64,000 nt of DNA, taken from contig CANQRF010000002.1 of assembly GCA_947626195.1 (NCBI GenBank), positions 124,001 through 188,000 on the forward strand. Reading direction: 5' to 3'. Position 1 is the first letter of the stretch, and every line of letters begins with the position of its first letter. The notes beneath the pieces were generated by a model. That model did no database searches and was not told the origin of the DNA. It saw only the letters and a program-made list of their open reading frames with translations. The translations under genes were made by a program, and so were the position numbers. This DNA is from an uncultured Eggerthellaceae bacterium. Lineage in GTDB: Bacteria > Actinomycetota > Coriobacteriia > Coriobacteriales > Eggerthellaceae. This document shows positions 16,416 through 25,147 of the stretch, in pieces.

Positions 16416-17366
16416 ATGACCGAAAGTACCGTCGAGAAACTTCCCTATCAGCATTTCACACTGAAGATGGCATGGGAGCTTGCGGCGCCTCATACGTGGC
16501 CTGCATCCATTTTGCCCGTGCTGATCGCGCTTTGTTGCGCCTGCGCGATCGAGCCGCTCCATTCGTTCTCGGTGGTCATGGTATGCGTCCTCTTGGCGAT
16601 CGCGGTGCTTATGCAGGCCGCGGTGAACACTTTTAACGATTACTACGACTACGTGAAGGGCTCGGACTCAGCCGAGGACAATGTCGAGGAGAGCGACGCC
16701 GTCCTCGTCTATAACCATGTGAATCCACGATCCGCGCTCTTCCTCGCCATCGGTTTTCTCCTCGCGGCCTTCCTCCTCGGCATCTACGTGATCGTCTGCG
16801 CGGGTTTCATCCCTCTTATCATCGCGCTCATAGGAGCGGCCTTCGTGGTCTTGTACTCGGCGGGAAAGACGCCTGTCTCCTATCTGCCCGTTGGCGAAGT
16901 TGTCAGCGGCGTGGTGATGGGCGGCCTCATCATGCTTGCAAGCTACACCTCCTTGACGCAGAGTTTCAGCTGGTGGGCGCTTCTGTGGGCCATCCCTCCC
17001 ATCATCGGCATCGGGCTCATCATGATGACGAACAACACCTGCGACATCGAGAAGGACATCGTTGCGGGCAGACGAACGCTTCCCGTGCTGCTTGGCCGCG
17101 AACGGGCCAAATCGCTCTACCATGCCTTTGTTTTCATCTGGATTGCGGCGATAATCGTGCTCTGGGCTCTCTTCTTTCTCCCTGGCTGCATCATCGCACC
17201 GTTTATGGTGCTCACCTGCATTCCGCTCCTCCGTGCCATTCTCTCAAACCCCTTGGTGAATCCCTCGAGGGTGGCAGCCATGTCGCAGATCTTGAGCCTC
17301 AACATCGCCTTCGGGGTCTTTTACTGCGCCGGCATCCTCGCATCGCAGATCCTCCTCGCGATTTGA
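16416..17366 (+). CDS. menA: 1,4-dihydroxy-2-naphthoate polyprenyltransferase (MenA, UbiA family)
   Basis: Attaches the polyprenyl tail to 1,4-dihydroxy-2-naphthoate, making demethylmenaquinone in the membrane. The product is 316 residues with about eight or nine membrane helices and both Asp-rich prenyl-diphosphate motifs: NTFNDYYDYVKGSD (~71-84) and NNTCDIEKDIVAGRRTLP (~209-226). It shows that the host makes (demethyl)menaquinone, the quinone pool that DsrMKJOP would use. UbiA-family specificity is inferred from these motifs. Confidence 0.9.
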   Translation: MTESTVEKLPYQHFTLKMAWELAAPHTWPASILPVLIALCCACAIEPLHSFSVVMVCVLLAIAVLMQAAVNTFNDYYDYVKGSDSAEDNVEESDAVLVYNHVNPRSALFLAIGFLLAAFLLGIYVIVCAGFIPLIIALIGAAFVVLYSAGKTPVSYLPVGEVVSGVVMGGLIMLASYTSLTQSFSWWALLWAIPPIIGIGLIMMTNNTCDIEKDIVAGRRTLPVLLGRERAKSLYHAFVFIWIAAIIVLWALFFLPGCIIAPFMVLTCIPLLRAILSNPLVNPSRVAAMSQILSLNIAFGVFYCAGILASQILLAI

Positions 17367-17451
17367 GAGGCGCTTTTCCTTCGGAAGGCGGCGGGATTGC
17401 AAGCGAGCGCCGACAGTCGAAAAACGAGGCGGGAAATGCCCTTTAAAGCCC

Positions 17452-18381
17452 CTACGATGCCCACGGAACCGCTATGTTGCCTGAGACCCACACTCGATAG
17501 CTGGCAAGCGAAAAACGCCCTTTGAGCTCCTCGGGCGTTATCGGCTCTTCAATAGGCATAAGACCCCCGACGAAAGCGATATGGCCGATGACGCCTGCGG
17601 CGGTCCGATAGCGCTTTTTCAATTCATCGAGTGATGCGTCGTGGTCGCGTTTCGCGAGGCGCTTTCCGCCTGCCGTGACAAGCAGCGGCACATGTGCATA
17701 CTGGGGATCGTCCGCCTGAGGACGCAAGAGGCGGCGCAACCAGAGCTGCTGGGGCGACGATGGAAGCAGATCGACTCCTCGAACGATGGAGTCGATGCCC
17801 TCGTCGGCATCGTCAAGAACGACCGCGAGCTGATAGGCGAATGCCCCATCGGAGCGCCTTATGAGGAAATCACCGCAGTCCTGCGCGAGGTTCTGCGTAT
17901 AGCTCCCATACACGCCATCATCGAAAGCGACGTCTTTGTCAGGAACCTTCACCCGCCATGAAGGCACTCTCGAGCGCATCAGGCGCTCGACCTCCCCTTT
18001 CGCAAGATTTCGGCAGGTGCCCGCATAGACGCGCTTCTCGCCGAAATGCGGTGCCCGAACGGCATTTGCCGAGACTTCCGCCCTCGTGCAGAAGCACGGA
18101 TAGAGCATGTCATGAGACAGAAGCCACTGGAACGCCTCATCATAGGCGCGAATGCGATCATGCTGGTAAAACGGCCCCTCGTCCCACGTGAGCCCGAGCC
18201 AGGCGAAATCGCGAAGGATCGCCTCGGCATATTCCCTTTTCGACCGCTCACGGTCGAGATCCTCGATGCGCAGGACAATCGTGCCGCCACATGAATGGGC
18301 GACGAGCCATGCGACGAGAGCCGCATAGATATTTCCCGCATGCATTCTTCCCGAAGGCGATGGGGCAAAGCGGCCTTTCAC
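17452..18381 (-). CDS. gluQ: Glutamyl-Q tRNA(Asp) synthetase
   Basis: Truncated glutamyl-tRNA synthetase paralogue that glutamylates queuosine in tRNA(Asp). The product is 309 residues, lacking the GltX anticodon-binding domain. It has the HIGH-like APSPSGRMHAGN at the N-terminus, zinc-site cysteines (CFCTRAE, then YAGTC) and the KMSKS-like KRLAKRDHD. GTG start overlaps the preceding ligase stop by four bases. Confidence 0.93.
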   Translation of the reverse strand: MKGRFAPSPSGRMHAGNIYAALVAWLVAHSCGGTIVLRIEDLDRERSKREYAEAILRDFAWLGLTWDEGPFYQHDRIRAYDEAFQWLLSHDMLYPCFCTRAEVSANAVRAPHFGEKRVYAGTCRNLAKGEVERLMRSRVPSWRVKVPDKDVAFDDGVYGSYTQNLAQDCGDFLIRRSDGAFAYQLAVVLDDADEGIDSIVRGVDLLPSSPQQLWLRRLLRPQADDPQYAHVPLLVTAGGKRLAKRDHDASLDELKKRYRTAAGVIGHIAFVGGLMPIEEPITPEELKGRFSLASYRVWVSGNIAVPWAS

Positions 18382-19727
18382 CCGCGACGCCTGTCGTCAA
18401 CGTGCTTCGCCTTGCCGAGCGTTCGCTCAAGCGAATTCGGCTCGAGAAGCCGCACGACGGGGCGCAGGAGAAGCACGCTTTGGAGCTTCGCCGTCACCTC
18501 TTGGGTGAATTGGTTCATATCTTCAAATGAATCGCTGAATGCATCCGGATGGATCTCCACTTCGATCGTGAGCCGGTCGAGTCCGCTCTCGTTGTCGATG
18601 ATCATCCGATACTGGGGCGCGAGGCGCGGTATCGATGCGATGACGTCTTCCACTTGCGAGGGGAAGACGTTCGTTCCGCGGATGATGAGCATGTCGTCCG
18701 ACCGCGAGCGCACCTTGTCCATGCGGGCAAGCGTTCTGCCGCATTCGCAGGGTTCAGTCGTCACGCGGGTGAGATCGTGCGTGCGATAGCGCAGAACGGG
18801 AATCCCCCGCTTGTCGAGCGGCGTGAGCACGAGCTCCCCCATCTCGCCTTCGGGGACCGGTTCGCCCGTATCCGGATCGACGACCTCCCAGAGGAAATGG
18901 TCTTCGGCGATGTGCTGCTGGTCGCGATGCGCGAGGCACTCTCCCGAGACGCCCGGGCCCATGACCTCGGTCAATCCGTAATTATCGGTGCATGTGATAT
19001 GCATGCGCGCCTCGATTTCGGCTTTGAGGCCGGGCGGACAGGGCTCCCCTCCGAACAGGCCGATCTGCAGCGACGAGGCCGCCCAGTCGAACCCGAGCTT
19101 CTCCCCTACCTCGCAGATATGCATCGCGTAGGAGGGCGTCGCAATGAGCACGGTCGTTCCATAATCGTTGATCATCTGGATATGTCGCTCAGTGTTTCCC
19201 GCGCCGGCCGGAATCATCATCCCGCCGATGCGCAAAATACCGTAATGCAGGCCGAAGCCGCCGGTGAACATCCCATAGCCGAAGGCCATCTGCACGCGAT
19301 CGCCCGCCGTGACGCCGGCCATCTGGGCGAGGCGGGCGATGCACTCGCTCCATACGTCCATGTCTTCTTTGGTATACCCGACGACGATCGGCTTTCCCGT
19401 CGTGCCTGACGAGGCGTGCATTTCCACAATCTCATCGAGCGAGGTGGCGAAAAGGCCGAAGGGGAAGGTTTCGCGCAGGGCGCTCTTGTCGGTGAACGGG
19501 AGCTTGCGCACATCGTCAAGGGTCTTGATGTCGGACGGCCTCACATGGAGCTCATCCATCCGATCGCGATACCAGCTGACGCGGTCATAGGTATAGTTCA
19601 CCTGATCGATGAGCTTCGCCAGTTGGATCGCGCGGATGCGCTCGCGCGAGGTGCACTCTACATCCGGCTTATAGATGGGCAAGGTCGAGAAATCGATCTT
19701 ATCGGGAGACGGCATCGGGGTGCCCAT
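18378..19727 (-). CDS. Phenylacetate-CoA ligase family protein (PaaK paralogue 1)
   Basis: AMP-forming arylacetate-CoA ligase of the PaaK family, ~449 residues. Seen: the adenylate-binding P-loop ASSGTTGKPIVVGYT, FGYGMFTGGFGLHYG, YGLTEVMGPGVSGEC, RYRTHDLTR and the C-terminal GRSDD-like RSRSDDMLIIRGTNVFPSQVE. Start 19727 is chosen because the preceding ATG (19739) abuts the GAGGAG. It lies 60 bases after a tandem-ACT gene and iorBA. The natural substrate is probably an aryl acetate such as phenylacetate or indoleacetate. Confidence 0.9.
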   Translation of the reverse strand: MGTPMPSPDKIDFSTLPIYKPDVECTSRERIRAIQLAKLIDQVNYTYDRVSWYRDRMDELHVRPSDIKTLDDVRKLPFTDKSALRETFPFGLFATSLDEIVEMHASSGTTGKPIVVGYTKEDMDVWSECIARLAQMAGVTAGDRVQMAFGYGMFTGGFGLHYGILRIGGMMIPAGAGNTERHIQMINDYGTTVLIATPSYAMHICEVGEKLGFDWAASSLQIGLFGGEPCPPGLKAEIEARMHITCTDNYGLTEVMGPGVSGECLAHRDQQHIAEDHFLWEVVDPDTGEPVPEGEMGELVLTPLDKRGIPVLRYRTHDLTRVTTEPCECGRTLARMDKVRSRSDDMLIIRGTNVFPSQVEDVIASIPRLAPQYRMIIDNESGLDRLTIEVEIHPDAFSDSFEDMNQFTQEVTAKLQSVLLLRPVVRLLEPNSLERTLGKAKHVDDRRRG

Positions 19728-19787
19728 GGTGTGAATCATCTCCTCATCTCAAAAAGATACACTCGTGTTGAAACCGCTCATAGGCGA

Positions 19788-20222
19788 TCAAAGTGCCTTC
19801 TCGCACGGGAAGGCCGCGATCTCCGCATCGTCGACGAGCTCGAGCGTTCCCGACGCAAGGGCCGCCTCGGCGGCTGCGATGTCGTTGACGGCAAGCACGA
19901 CATACGTGGAAACGAGCGAGTAGCAGTACACGACATTGATCTTGGCCTCGGCCATCGCATTGAGCACGCTCGCGAGCTCACCGGGTCTGTCATGGAGCTT
20001 CACGCACAACACCTTCGTCAGACGCACCGCAAATCCGCGTTCGCGCAGGTCTGCCAGTGCTTCCTCAGGCTTGTCGACCACGAAACGCACGATGCCGTAG
20101 CCGCCCGTGTCTGCTGCTGAAAAGCCACGGACGCTCAAGCCCTTTGCCTCGAACCCTTCGAGCACGTTTCCCAGATGTCCGGGTTTGCTCTCGACGAAAA
20201 CACTGATCTGAGAGACACTCAT
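19788..20222 (-). CDS. Tandem ACT-domain protein 1
   Basis: The 144-residue product consists of two ACT domains (QISVFVESKPGHLGNVLEGF at ~5-24; VLCVKLHDRPGELASVLNAM at ~71-90), without a catalytic or DNA-binding domain. Free-standing ACT pairs usually sense amino acids and modulate a partner enzyme. It lies 3 bases downstream of iorB and upstream of paaK1. A second copy of this arrangement is at 24710-25138. Aromatic ligand sensing is inferred. Confidence 0.85.
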   Translation of the reverse strand: MSVSQISVFVESKPGHLGNVLEGFEAKGLSVRGFSAADTGGYGIVRFVVDKPEEALADLRERGFAVRLTKVLCVKLHDRPGELASVLNAMAEAKINVVYCYSLVSTYVVLAVNDIAAAEAALASGTLELVDDAEIAAFPCEKAL

Positions 20223-20225
20223 CGT

Positions 20226-20861
20226 TTAATTTCTCCTTTCGGAAAGCATATAGTCACGACCCGCATAAAATGCGTTGATGTTCAGATCGACTGTCTTCTG
20301 CGGGACCTTCAGGCTGATCGCCTCTTCCCAACTTTGCGGCAGAGCCGCAAGCGCCGTTGAGAGGGCGCCAAGTAAAACCACGTTCGCCGTCTTCGCATTG
20401 CCGACGGTGCGCGCGATTCGCGCACTCGGAACAAGCGATGCCCCAAGCGCGAGAAGATCGGCGCGGGCGGTATGCGGCATCTGCGCCTTTCCCGTCAAGA
20501 CGGGAAGCGGCTTGACGGCCTCATCGTTGACGATCAACGATCCGCCTTCGGCGAGATAGGGCAGATTACGGAGCGCCTCGGTCGTCTCGAAGGAGACGAT
20601 AACCTGAGCGCAGCCGAGATCCGCCACCATGGAATGCACCTCGTTGCCGAATCTGACGACGGTCGTCACCGAACCGCCGCGTTGCGCCATGCCGTGTATC
20701 TCCGAGACCTTTACGTCAAAGCCCTGAGCGAGATAGACCTGCGCGAGGATCTGCGCGGCGAGGATCGTTCCTTGGCCCCCTACGCCGCAGAGAAGGACGG
20801 TCGTCGTATCGGAAGAGCCGCTCATCGATGGTGCAGCGAGGGGAGAATCATGCAAAGTCAT
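20226..20861 (-). CDS. iorB: Indolepyruvate ferredoxin oxidoreductase, beta subunit
   Basis: Gamma-type 2-oxoacid oxidoreductase subunit, 211 residues, with the glycine-rich LCGVGGQGTILAAQILAQ near residue 24 and EIHGMAQRGGSVTTVVRFG. With IorA it oxidatively decarboxylates aryl pyruvates to aryl-acetyl-CoA, reducing ferredoxin. The start is backed by AGGAG; 10 bases separate it from iorA. Confidence 0.95.
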   Translation of the reverse strand: MTLHDSPLAAPSMSGSSDTTTVLLCGVGGQGTILAAQILAQVYLAQGFDVKVSEIHGMAQRGGSVTTVVRFGNEVHSMVADLGCAQVIVSFETTEALRNLPYLAEGGSLIVNDEAVKPLPVLTGKAQMPHTARADLLALGASLVPSARIARTVGNAKTANVVLLGALSTALAALPQSWEEAISLKVPQKTVDLNINAFYAGRDYMLSERRN

Positions 20862-20871
20862 AGCGTCGCTC

Positions 20872-22623
20872 CTAATCCTGCTTGATGGCGTCGAATCGGC
20901 AGTATTGGGCGCATTGGCCGCAGCCGCAGCATTGCACCGGATCGATCGATGACAGCCCCGTTTCGGGATCGCTTGCGATAGCGGGACATCCCAAGGTCGC
21001 GCAAACGCCGCAGCCGGTGCAAGCTGACGTCACCGTGAAGGGCGGCTCGTTTTTGCGCTCTAACAGCACGCAGGGGCTCTTGAATATGATCACATCGAGG
21101 CGTGTGCCATTGGACGTCGCCTCCTTCAGCGCGCTGCGGACCGCCGCGGCATCCTGGGGATCGACGACGCTCACCGCATCGGCGCCGCAGGCCCTCACCA
21201 CCGCCTCGAGATCGATCTCATGGCTCGTTCGGTGCTGGAGGGTCACGCCGTTCGCCGGATTTCCCTGCCTGCCCGTCATGGCGGTCGTCCGGTTGTCCAG
21301 AATGCAGACGGTTCCGGCGCCTGCGTTGTATATCGTCGATACGAGAGACGAGAGCCCGGAGTGCATGAAGGTCGAATCGCCTATGACGGCGACCACCGGA
21401 CGCGGACGCTTCGCCGAATCTTGCCTACCCGGGGCTTTCAGGCCGAGCTCGAACCCGTGGGCCATCGACACGGATGCGCCCATGCACACGCATGTATCCA
21501 TGCCGCCGAGCGGCGGGAGGGCGCCTAAGGTATAGCAGCCGATGTCGCCGGTCACGATGGCGCGCAGGCGAGAGAGCTCGCGGAAGACGAGCCGATGCGG
21601 ACAACCCGGGCAGAGCGCTGGCGGGCGCCCCGGCAGATCGGAGCGCATCGACCGATGCGGCGGCTCCTCGATGCCGAATGCCGTTCTGATGGCGCCCGGG
21701 GAAAGCTCTCCAGCACGCGAGAGCGGCCGGGGCGTCTCATGCACGGTGACGCCGGTGGCCTTGACCGCCTGCGTCAAATAGTCCGAGCCCTCCTCGATGA
21801 CATACACCCGATCGACCTCATCCTCGAACGCCCGCAGCGCTTTTTCGGGAAGCGGCCACGTGACGCCGAGCTTCAACACCGACGCGTCGGGCAACGCCTC
21901 GCGAACATGCTGGTAGGATGCGCCGGCGCACACGATCCCGATCGCCCGATCGCGCATCTCCTGGCGGTTGTAGGGGCATGTCTCGACCCAGTCCCTCATC
22001 TCCTCGACGCGTTTGAGGACGACGAGACGGCGCGGTTTGGCGAATGCCGGCATCATCACCCATTTCGCGGGATTGCTCTCGTACGCCTTCGGAGCGAAGG
22101 CTTCACGCTCCCGCACCTCCACACGCGTTTTCGTATGCGAGATGCGAACGCTTGAGCGGATGATGACCGGCACGTCGAAACGCTCCGACAATCCGTAGGC
22201 GTCACGGGTGAAGTCGTAGGCTTCCTGCGCATCGGACGGGCTGAGAACCGGCACGAGCGCCGCCTGTCCGTAGAACTGGGAATCCTGTTCGTTTTGGGAG
22301 GAGTACATCCCCGGATCGTCGGCGGCGAGAATGACAAAGCCGCCGTTCACTCCCGTGTAGGATGCGGTGAAAAGCGGGTCTGCCGCCACATTCAGGCCCA
22401 CATGCTTCATCGTCGCCAACACGCGCACGCCCGACGCCGCTGCGCCGAGTCCAACTTCCACCGCCACCTTCTCGTTCGTGCACCATTCCGCGTAGACGCC
22501 CTCGAAGGTCGCGAAAGCCTCCATCGTCTCGGTCGAAGGCGTGCCAGGATAGGCGACTCCGACCGTCGCACCCGCATCGAACGCGGCGCGAGCTATCGCT
22601 TCATTCCCCGATAGGAGATTCAT
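20872..22623 (-). CDS. iorA: Indolepyruvate ferredoxin oxidoreductase, alpha subunit
   Basis: The ~583-residue subunit has the N-terminal pyrimidine domain (GNEAIARAAFDAGATVGVAYPGTP), the thiamine-diphosphate region (VIGDSTFMHSGLSSLVSTIYN) and a C-terminal 2x[4Fe-4S] ferredoxin domain (CTGCGVCATLGCP; CCGCGQCAQYCRFDAI). Oxygen-sensitive, cytoplasmic, ferredoxin-reducing. Start 22623 (MNLLSGNEA) is preferred because GAGAGGG lies six bases upstream; the preceding ATG at 22626 is too close. The 5' end overlaps the FHA gene by 23 bases. Confidence 0.95.
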   Translation of the reverse strand: MNLLSGNEAIARAAFDAGATVGVAYPGTPSTETMEAFATFEGVYAEWCTNEKVAVEVGLGAAASGVRVLATMKHVGLNVAADPLFTASYTGVNGGFVILAADDPGMYSSQNEQDSQFYGQAALVPVLSPSDAQEAYDFTRDAYGLSERFDVPVIIRSSVRISHTKTRVEVREREAFAPKAYESNPAKWVMMPAFAKPRRLVVLKRVEEMRDWVETCPYNRQEMRDRAIGIVCAGASYQHVREALPDASVLKLGVTWPLPEKALRAFEDEVDRVYVIEEGSDYLTQAVKATGVTVHETPRPLSRAGELSPGAIRTAFGIEEPPHRSMRSDLPGRPPALCPGCPHRLVFRELSRLRAIVTGDIGCYTLGALPPLGGMDTCVCMGASVSMAHGFELGLKAPGRQDSAKRPRPVVAVIGDSTFMHSGLSSLVSTIYNAGAGTVCILDNRTTAMTGRQGNPANGVTLQHRTSHEIDLEAVVRACGADAVSVVDPQDAAAVRSALKEATSNGTRLDVIIFKSPCVLLERKNEPPFTVTSACTGCGVCATLGCPAIASDPETGLSSIDPVQCCGCGQCAQYCRFDAIKQD

Positions 22624-23074
22624 CATTTGCCCTCTCTTCGTATTGGAAACAGAAGGCGCCGATCTGGAGGTAGTCCCCCGGCTCAAGGACCTTCGTGTTG
22701 ACATTCTTGTTGTTCACCCACACGCCGTTATACGAGTTCTCATCGTGGATCATATAGCGGCCCTCTATACGGTCGATCGTCGCATGGAGACGAGAGACCG
22801 TCATGTCGTTGAGGAAGATCGTGCAGTGCTGCGGATTCCGCCCGATGCGTATCTCCCCTTCGGGAGGAAGGGCATATTCGACGCCCGTGCGTGGCCCGCG
22901 CACCACCTTGAGAACGCCCGTGTAGTCTTCGTTATGGGCGCAGCTCGGACGATCCTCTTCCACGACGACGGGCTTAAACTCTTGCGTCGATCCCAAAAGC
23001 TTGAAACCGCAAACGGGGCAGGTGGCCGTATTGTCGGCAACCGCCGCCTGGCACACAGGGCACTTGTCGGTCAT
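22601..23074 (-). CDS. Zinc-ribbon and FHA-domain protein
   Basis: The 157-residue product begins with a zinc ribbon (CPVCQAAV...CPVCGFKL, ~5-27) and has an FHA phosphothreonine-binding domain at ~66-145 (IRIGRNPQHCTIFL, VSRLHATI, NSYNGVWVN). FHA proteins read Ser/Thr-kinase signals. The overlap with iorA suggests co-translation. No kinase gene is present in the window. Confidence 0.9.
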   Translation of the reverse strand: MTDKCPVCQAAVADNTATCPVCGFKLLGSTQEFKPVVVEEDRPSCAHNEDYTGVLKVVRGPRTGVEYALPPEGEIRIGRNPQHCTIFLNDMTVSRLHATIDRIEGRYMIHDENSYNGVWVNNKNVNTKVLEPGDYLQIGAFCFQYEERANDESPIGE

Positions 23075-23142
23075 AGCTCTCCCCTTTCAAGATGTTCTTC
23101 GCACATATATCGCACTTCGCACCGCCTCATCCCTCTACCATC

Positions 23143-24723
23143 TTAGGCCGCCAGCACCGTGTTGTCGATAATGCGCGGCGTATTGTTGAGCGTAAAGGAT
23201 TCAGCGGCGTCCGGTTCATTGTTGATGTCGTTGAAAAGCCTCTGCCACCAGATGACGACGCCCTCGATGAAATTCGGGGCAGCGACCTCCTCGACGGCAA
23301 TGAGATCCATCTGCGCTACCACGACGTTGTTCTGGTAGAACTCGATGAGCCCGATGGTGTCCCCCACCCTCACGTCGCCGGTGACGTCGGAAAACGTGAG
23401 CTTCTGGCTGACGTTTCCGTTGAAGGCGAACACCTCGGCGCTCGCATCGGGATCCGCGACGCTCGCGGAAACCGTCTCATCCATCCAGCCGAGATGGGAG
23501 ACCTCGGCCACAACGGGAAGCTCGCGCGTTTGGCCCGCCCAGTTCACCGTGACGTTTTCAGTGGAATTGATGAGGCGATAGACGACGAGATTGTCGTAAT
23601 ACCAGTTATAGAGCGCTTCCGCATCGTCGAAGCGCTGAATCTCCGACGATGAATCGAGGACGATGGCATAGAGGTACGCACCCTCCCGCTCACAGGCGCC
23701 GGCAAAGGAATTCCCCGCCTTTTCGGTATAACCTGTCTTGATGCCGCAGGCTCCTTCGTAGCTGCCGATCAGCAAGTCGGTCGACTTGAGCTCGATGTCC
23801 TTCTTCTCGCCATTGGCCGTTGTCACCGCGATCGTCGCTTCAGGCAGGGCGACGATTGAGCGAAAGGTCTCGTTCTCCATCGCATAGCGGCACATCGTCG
23901 CGACATCGGCCGCGCAGCTCTTCATCGGGGCCTCCCAACGGCCATTGTCGAGCCCGTGGGGATTGGTGAAAACGCTTTGCTCCATGCCGATCCGCGCCGC
24001 CCAGACATTCATCGCGCAGACGAAGACCTGTCGGTAGAGCTCCCGCTGGGCATCGTCTGCCCCTTCAAGAGCAACCGGAGTCGCCGCAGGGTCGTTGTAG
24101 GCGTCGAGCATTGCCGTGTCGATGCCCATTTTCTCGAAATAGGCATGAACCGCCTCATCGGCATTGAGGCCCTCGTTGATGACCGACGCGCCGACCGACT
24201 CGGCTATGGCTATCGCGGCGTCATTGCCCGAGGGAATCATGAGCGCGCAAAGCGCCTCCTCGAGCGTCATCCTGTCTCCCGCCGCGAGCCCTGCCGAGCT
24301 CTCCCCCACCTCGGCAGCGAAATCGCTCACCACGATCGGCGCGTCGAGCGGCGCATATTCAAGGGCCACGATGGCGCACATCACCTTCGTTATCGAGGCG
24401 ATCTGCGTTTCGGCGTGGGCATCGCGCTCGAAGATGACGTCGCCGTCTCCCGTTACGAGCAGGGCATACGACGCATCGATGCTCGGGCAACGCGAAGGGT
24501 CTATCCCCCGCTCCTCAATCGATTTGCCATCGATGATGTCGGTCGCCCGCACGTCGGCGTAGGAGCTCGGGGCAAAAGCACCCGAGAATATCATCGCAAG
24601 GCAAGCGGCGATTAACAAGCCGACGAGCCGCCTCGCCAAAATGGCCGAAGCGGCTCCATCGCTCGTAACGGCGCCTTCTCTGAGGGGGCCGTTTTCGCAG
24701 AATCGGTTGCTACGCGTTGTCAA
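23143..24723 (-). CDS. dacA: D-alanyl-D-alanine carboxypeptidase (DacA/PBP5-like)
   Basis: Trims pentapeptide stems of peptidoglycan outside the cell. The N-terminus has a hydrophobic export signal (LVGLLIAACLAMIFSGAFA). The penicillin-binding motifs are SxxK (SITK, S110), SxN (SGN) and KTG (GIKTGYTEKAG). The C-terminal part contains a PBP5-like beta domain and a late hydrophobic/Trp segment that may associate with the membrane. TTG start at 24723 is supported by GAGGAG ten bases upstream; its frame overlaps the ACT gene by 14 bases. Confidence 0.93.
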   Translation of the reverse strand: MTTRSNRFCENGPLREGAVTSDGAASAILARRLVGLLIAACLAMIFSGAFAPSSYADVRATDIIDGKSIEERGIDPSRCPSIDASYALLVTGDGDVIFERDAHAETQIASITKVMCAIVALEYAPLDAPIVVSDFAAEVGESSAGLAAGDRMTLEEALCALMIPSGNDAAIAIAESVGASVINEGLNADEAVHAYFEKMGIDTAMLDAYNDPAATPVALEGADDAQRELYRQVFVCAMNVWAARIGMEQSVFTNPHGLDNGRWEAPMKSCAADVATMCRYAMENETFRSIVALPEATIAVTTANGEKKDIELKSTDLLIGSYEGACGIKTGYTEKAGNSFAGACEREGAYLYAIVLDSSSEIQRFDDAEALYNWYYDNLVVYRLINSTENVTVNWAGQTRELPVVAEVSHLGWMDETVSASVADPDASAEVFAFNGNVSQKLTFSDVTGDVRVGDTIGLIEFYQNNVVVAQMDLIAVEEVAAPNFIEGVVIWWQRLFNDINNEPDAAESFTLNNTPRIIDNTVLAA

Positions 24724-25138
24724 GTTGGTAGATCTCCTCGGGACTCACCATCTCGAACCCGCCTTCGCGTAGGACGTCCTCGGCTGCCGCATCGATCTTC
24801 AAAACATCTATCGCGCCTTCGTCGCCCAAAAGGAAGCAGTAGCCGTACTCGATGTTGAGCTCCTTCTCTTCGCAGAACGAGAGAAGCTGCGTGAGCCCGC
24901 CTGGCGTGTTCGGCACGCGCACGGCAAACACGGGCGTCGTCGTGGCACGCAGCCCCGCGTCGGCGAGCGCCTGGGCCGCGGCGCGCGGGGTATCGCAGAT
25001 GATGCGCACGATTCCGTATTCCGCGGTATCGGCGATGGCCAAGGCGTGCATGTTGATGTCGGCCTCCGAAAGGGCGGCGGCGACGCTGGAAAGGGTTCCC
25101 TTCTTATTCGGAAGGAATACGCTGAGTTGGTCGATCAT
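24710..25138 (-). CDS. Tandem ACT-domain protein 2
   Basis: The 142-residue product is two ACT domains (QLSVFLPNKKGTLSSVAAAL; VFAVRVPNTPGGLTQLLSFC), paralogous to 19788-20222. It follows paaK2 by 9 bases. The repeated ligase-ACT pairing suggests that ACT proteins tune the ligases or sense their aromatic ligand; that is inferred. Confidence 0.85.
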   Translation of the reverse strand: MIDQLSVFLPNKKGTLSSVAAALSEADINMHALAIADTAEYGIVRIICDTPRAAAQALADAGLRATTTPVFAVRVPNTPGGLTQLLSFCEEKELNIEYGYCFLLGDEGAIDVLKIDAAAEDVLREGGFEMVSPEEIYQLDNA

Positions 25139-25147
25139 GATGTCCCC

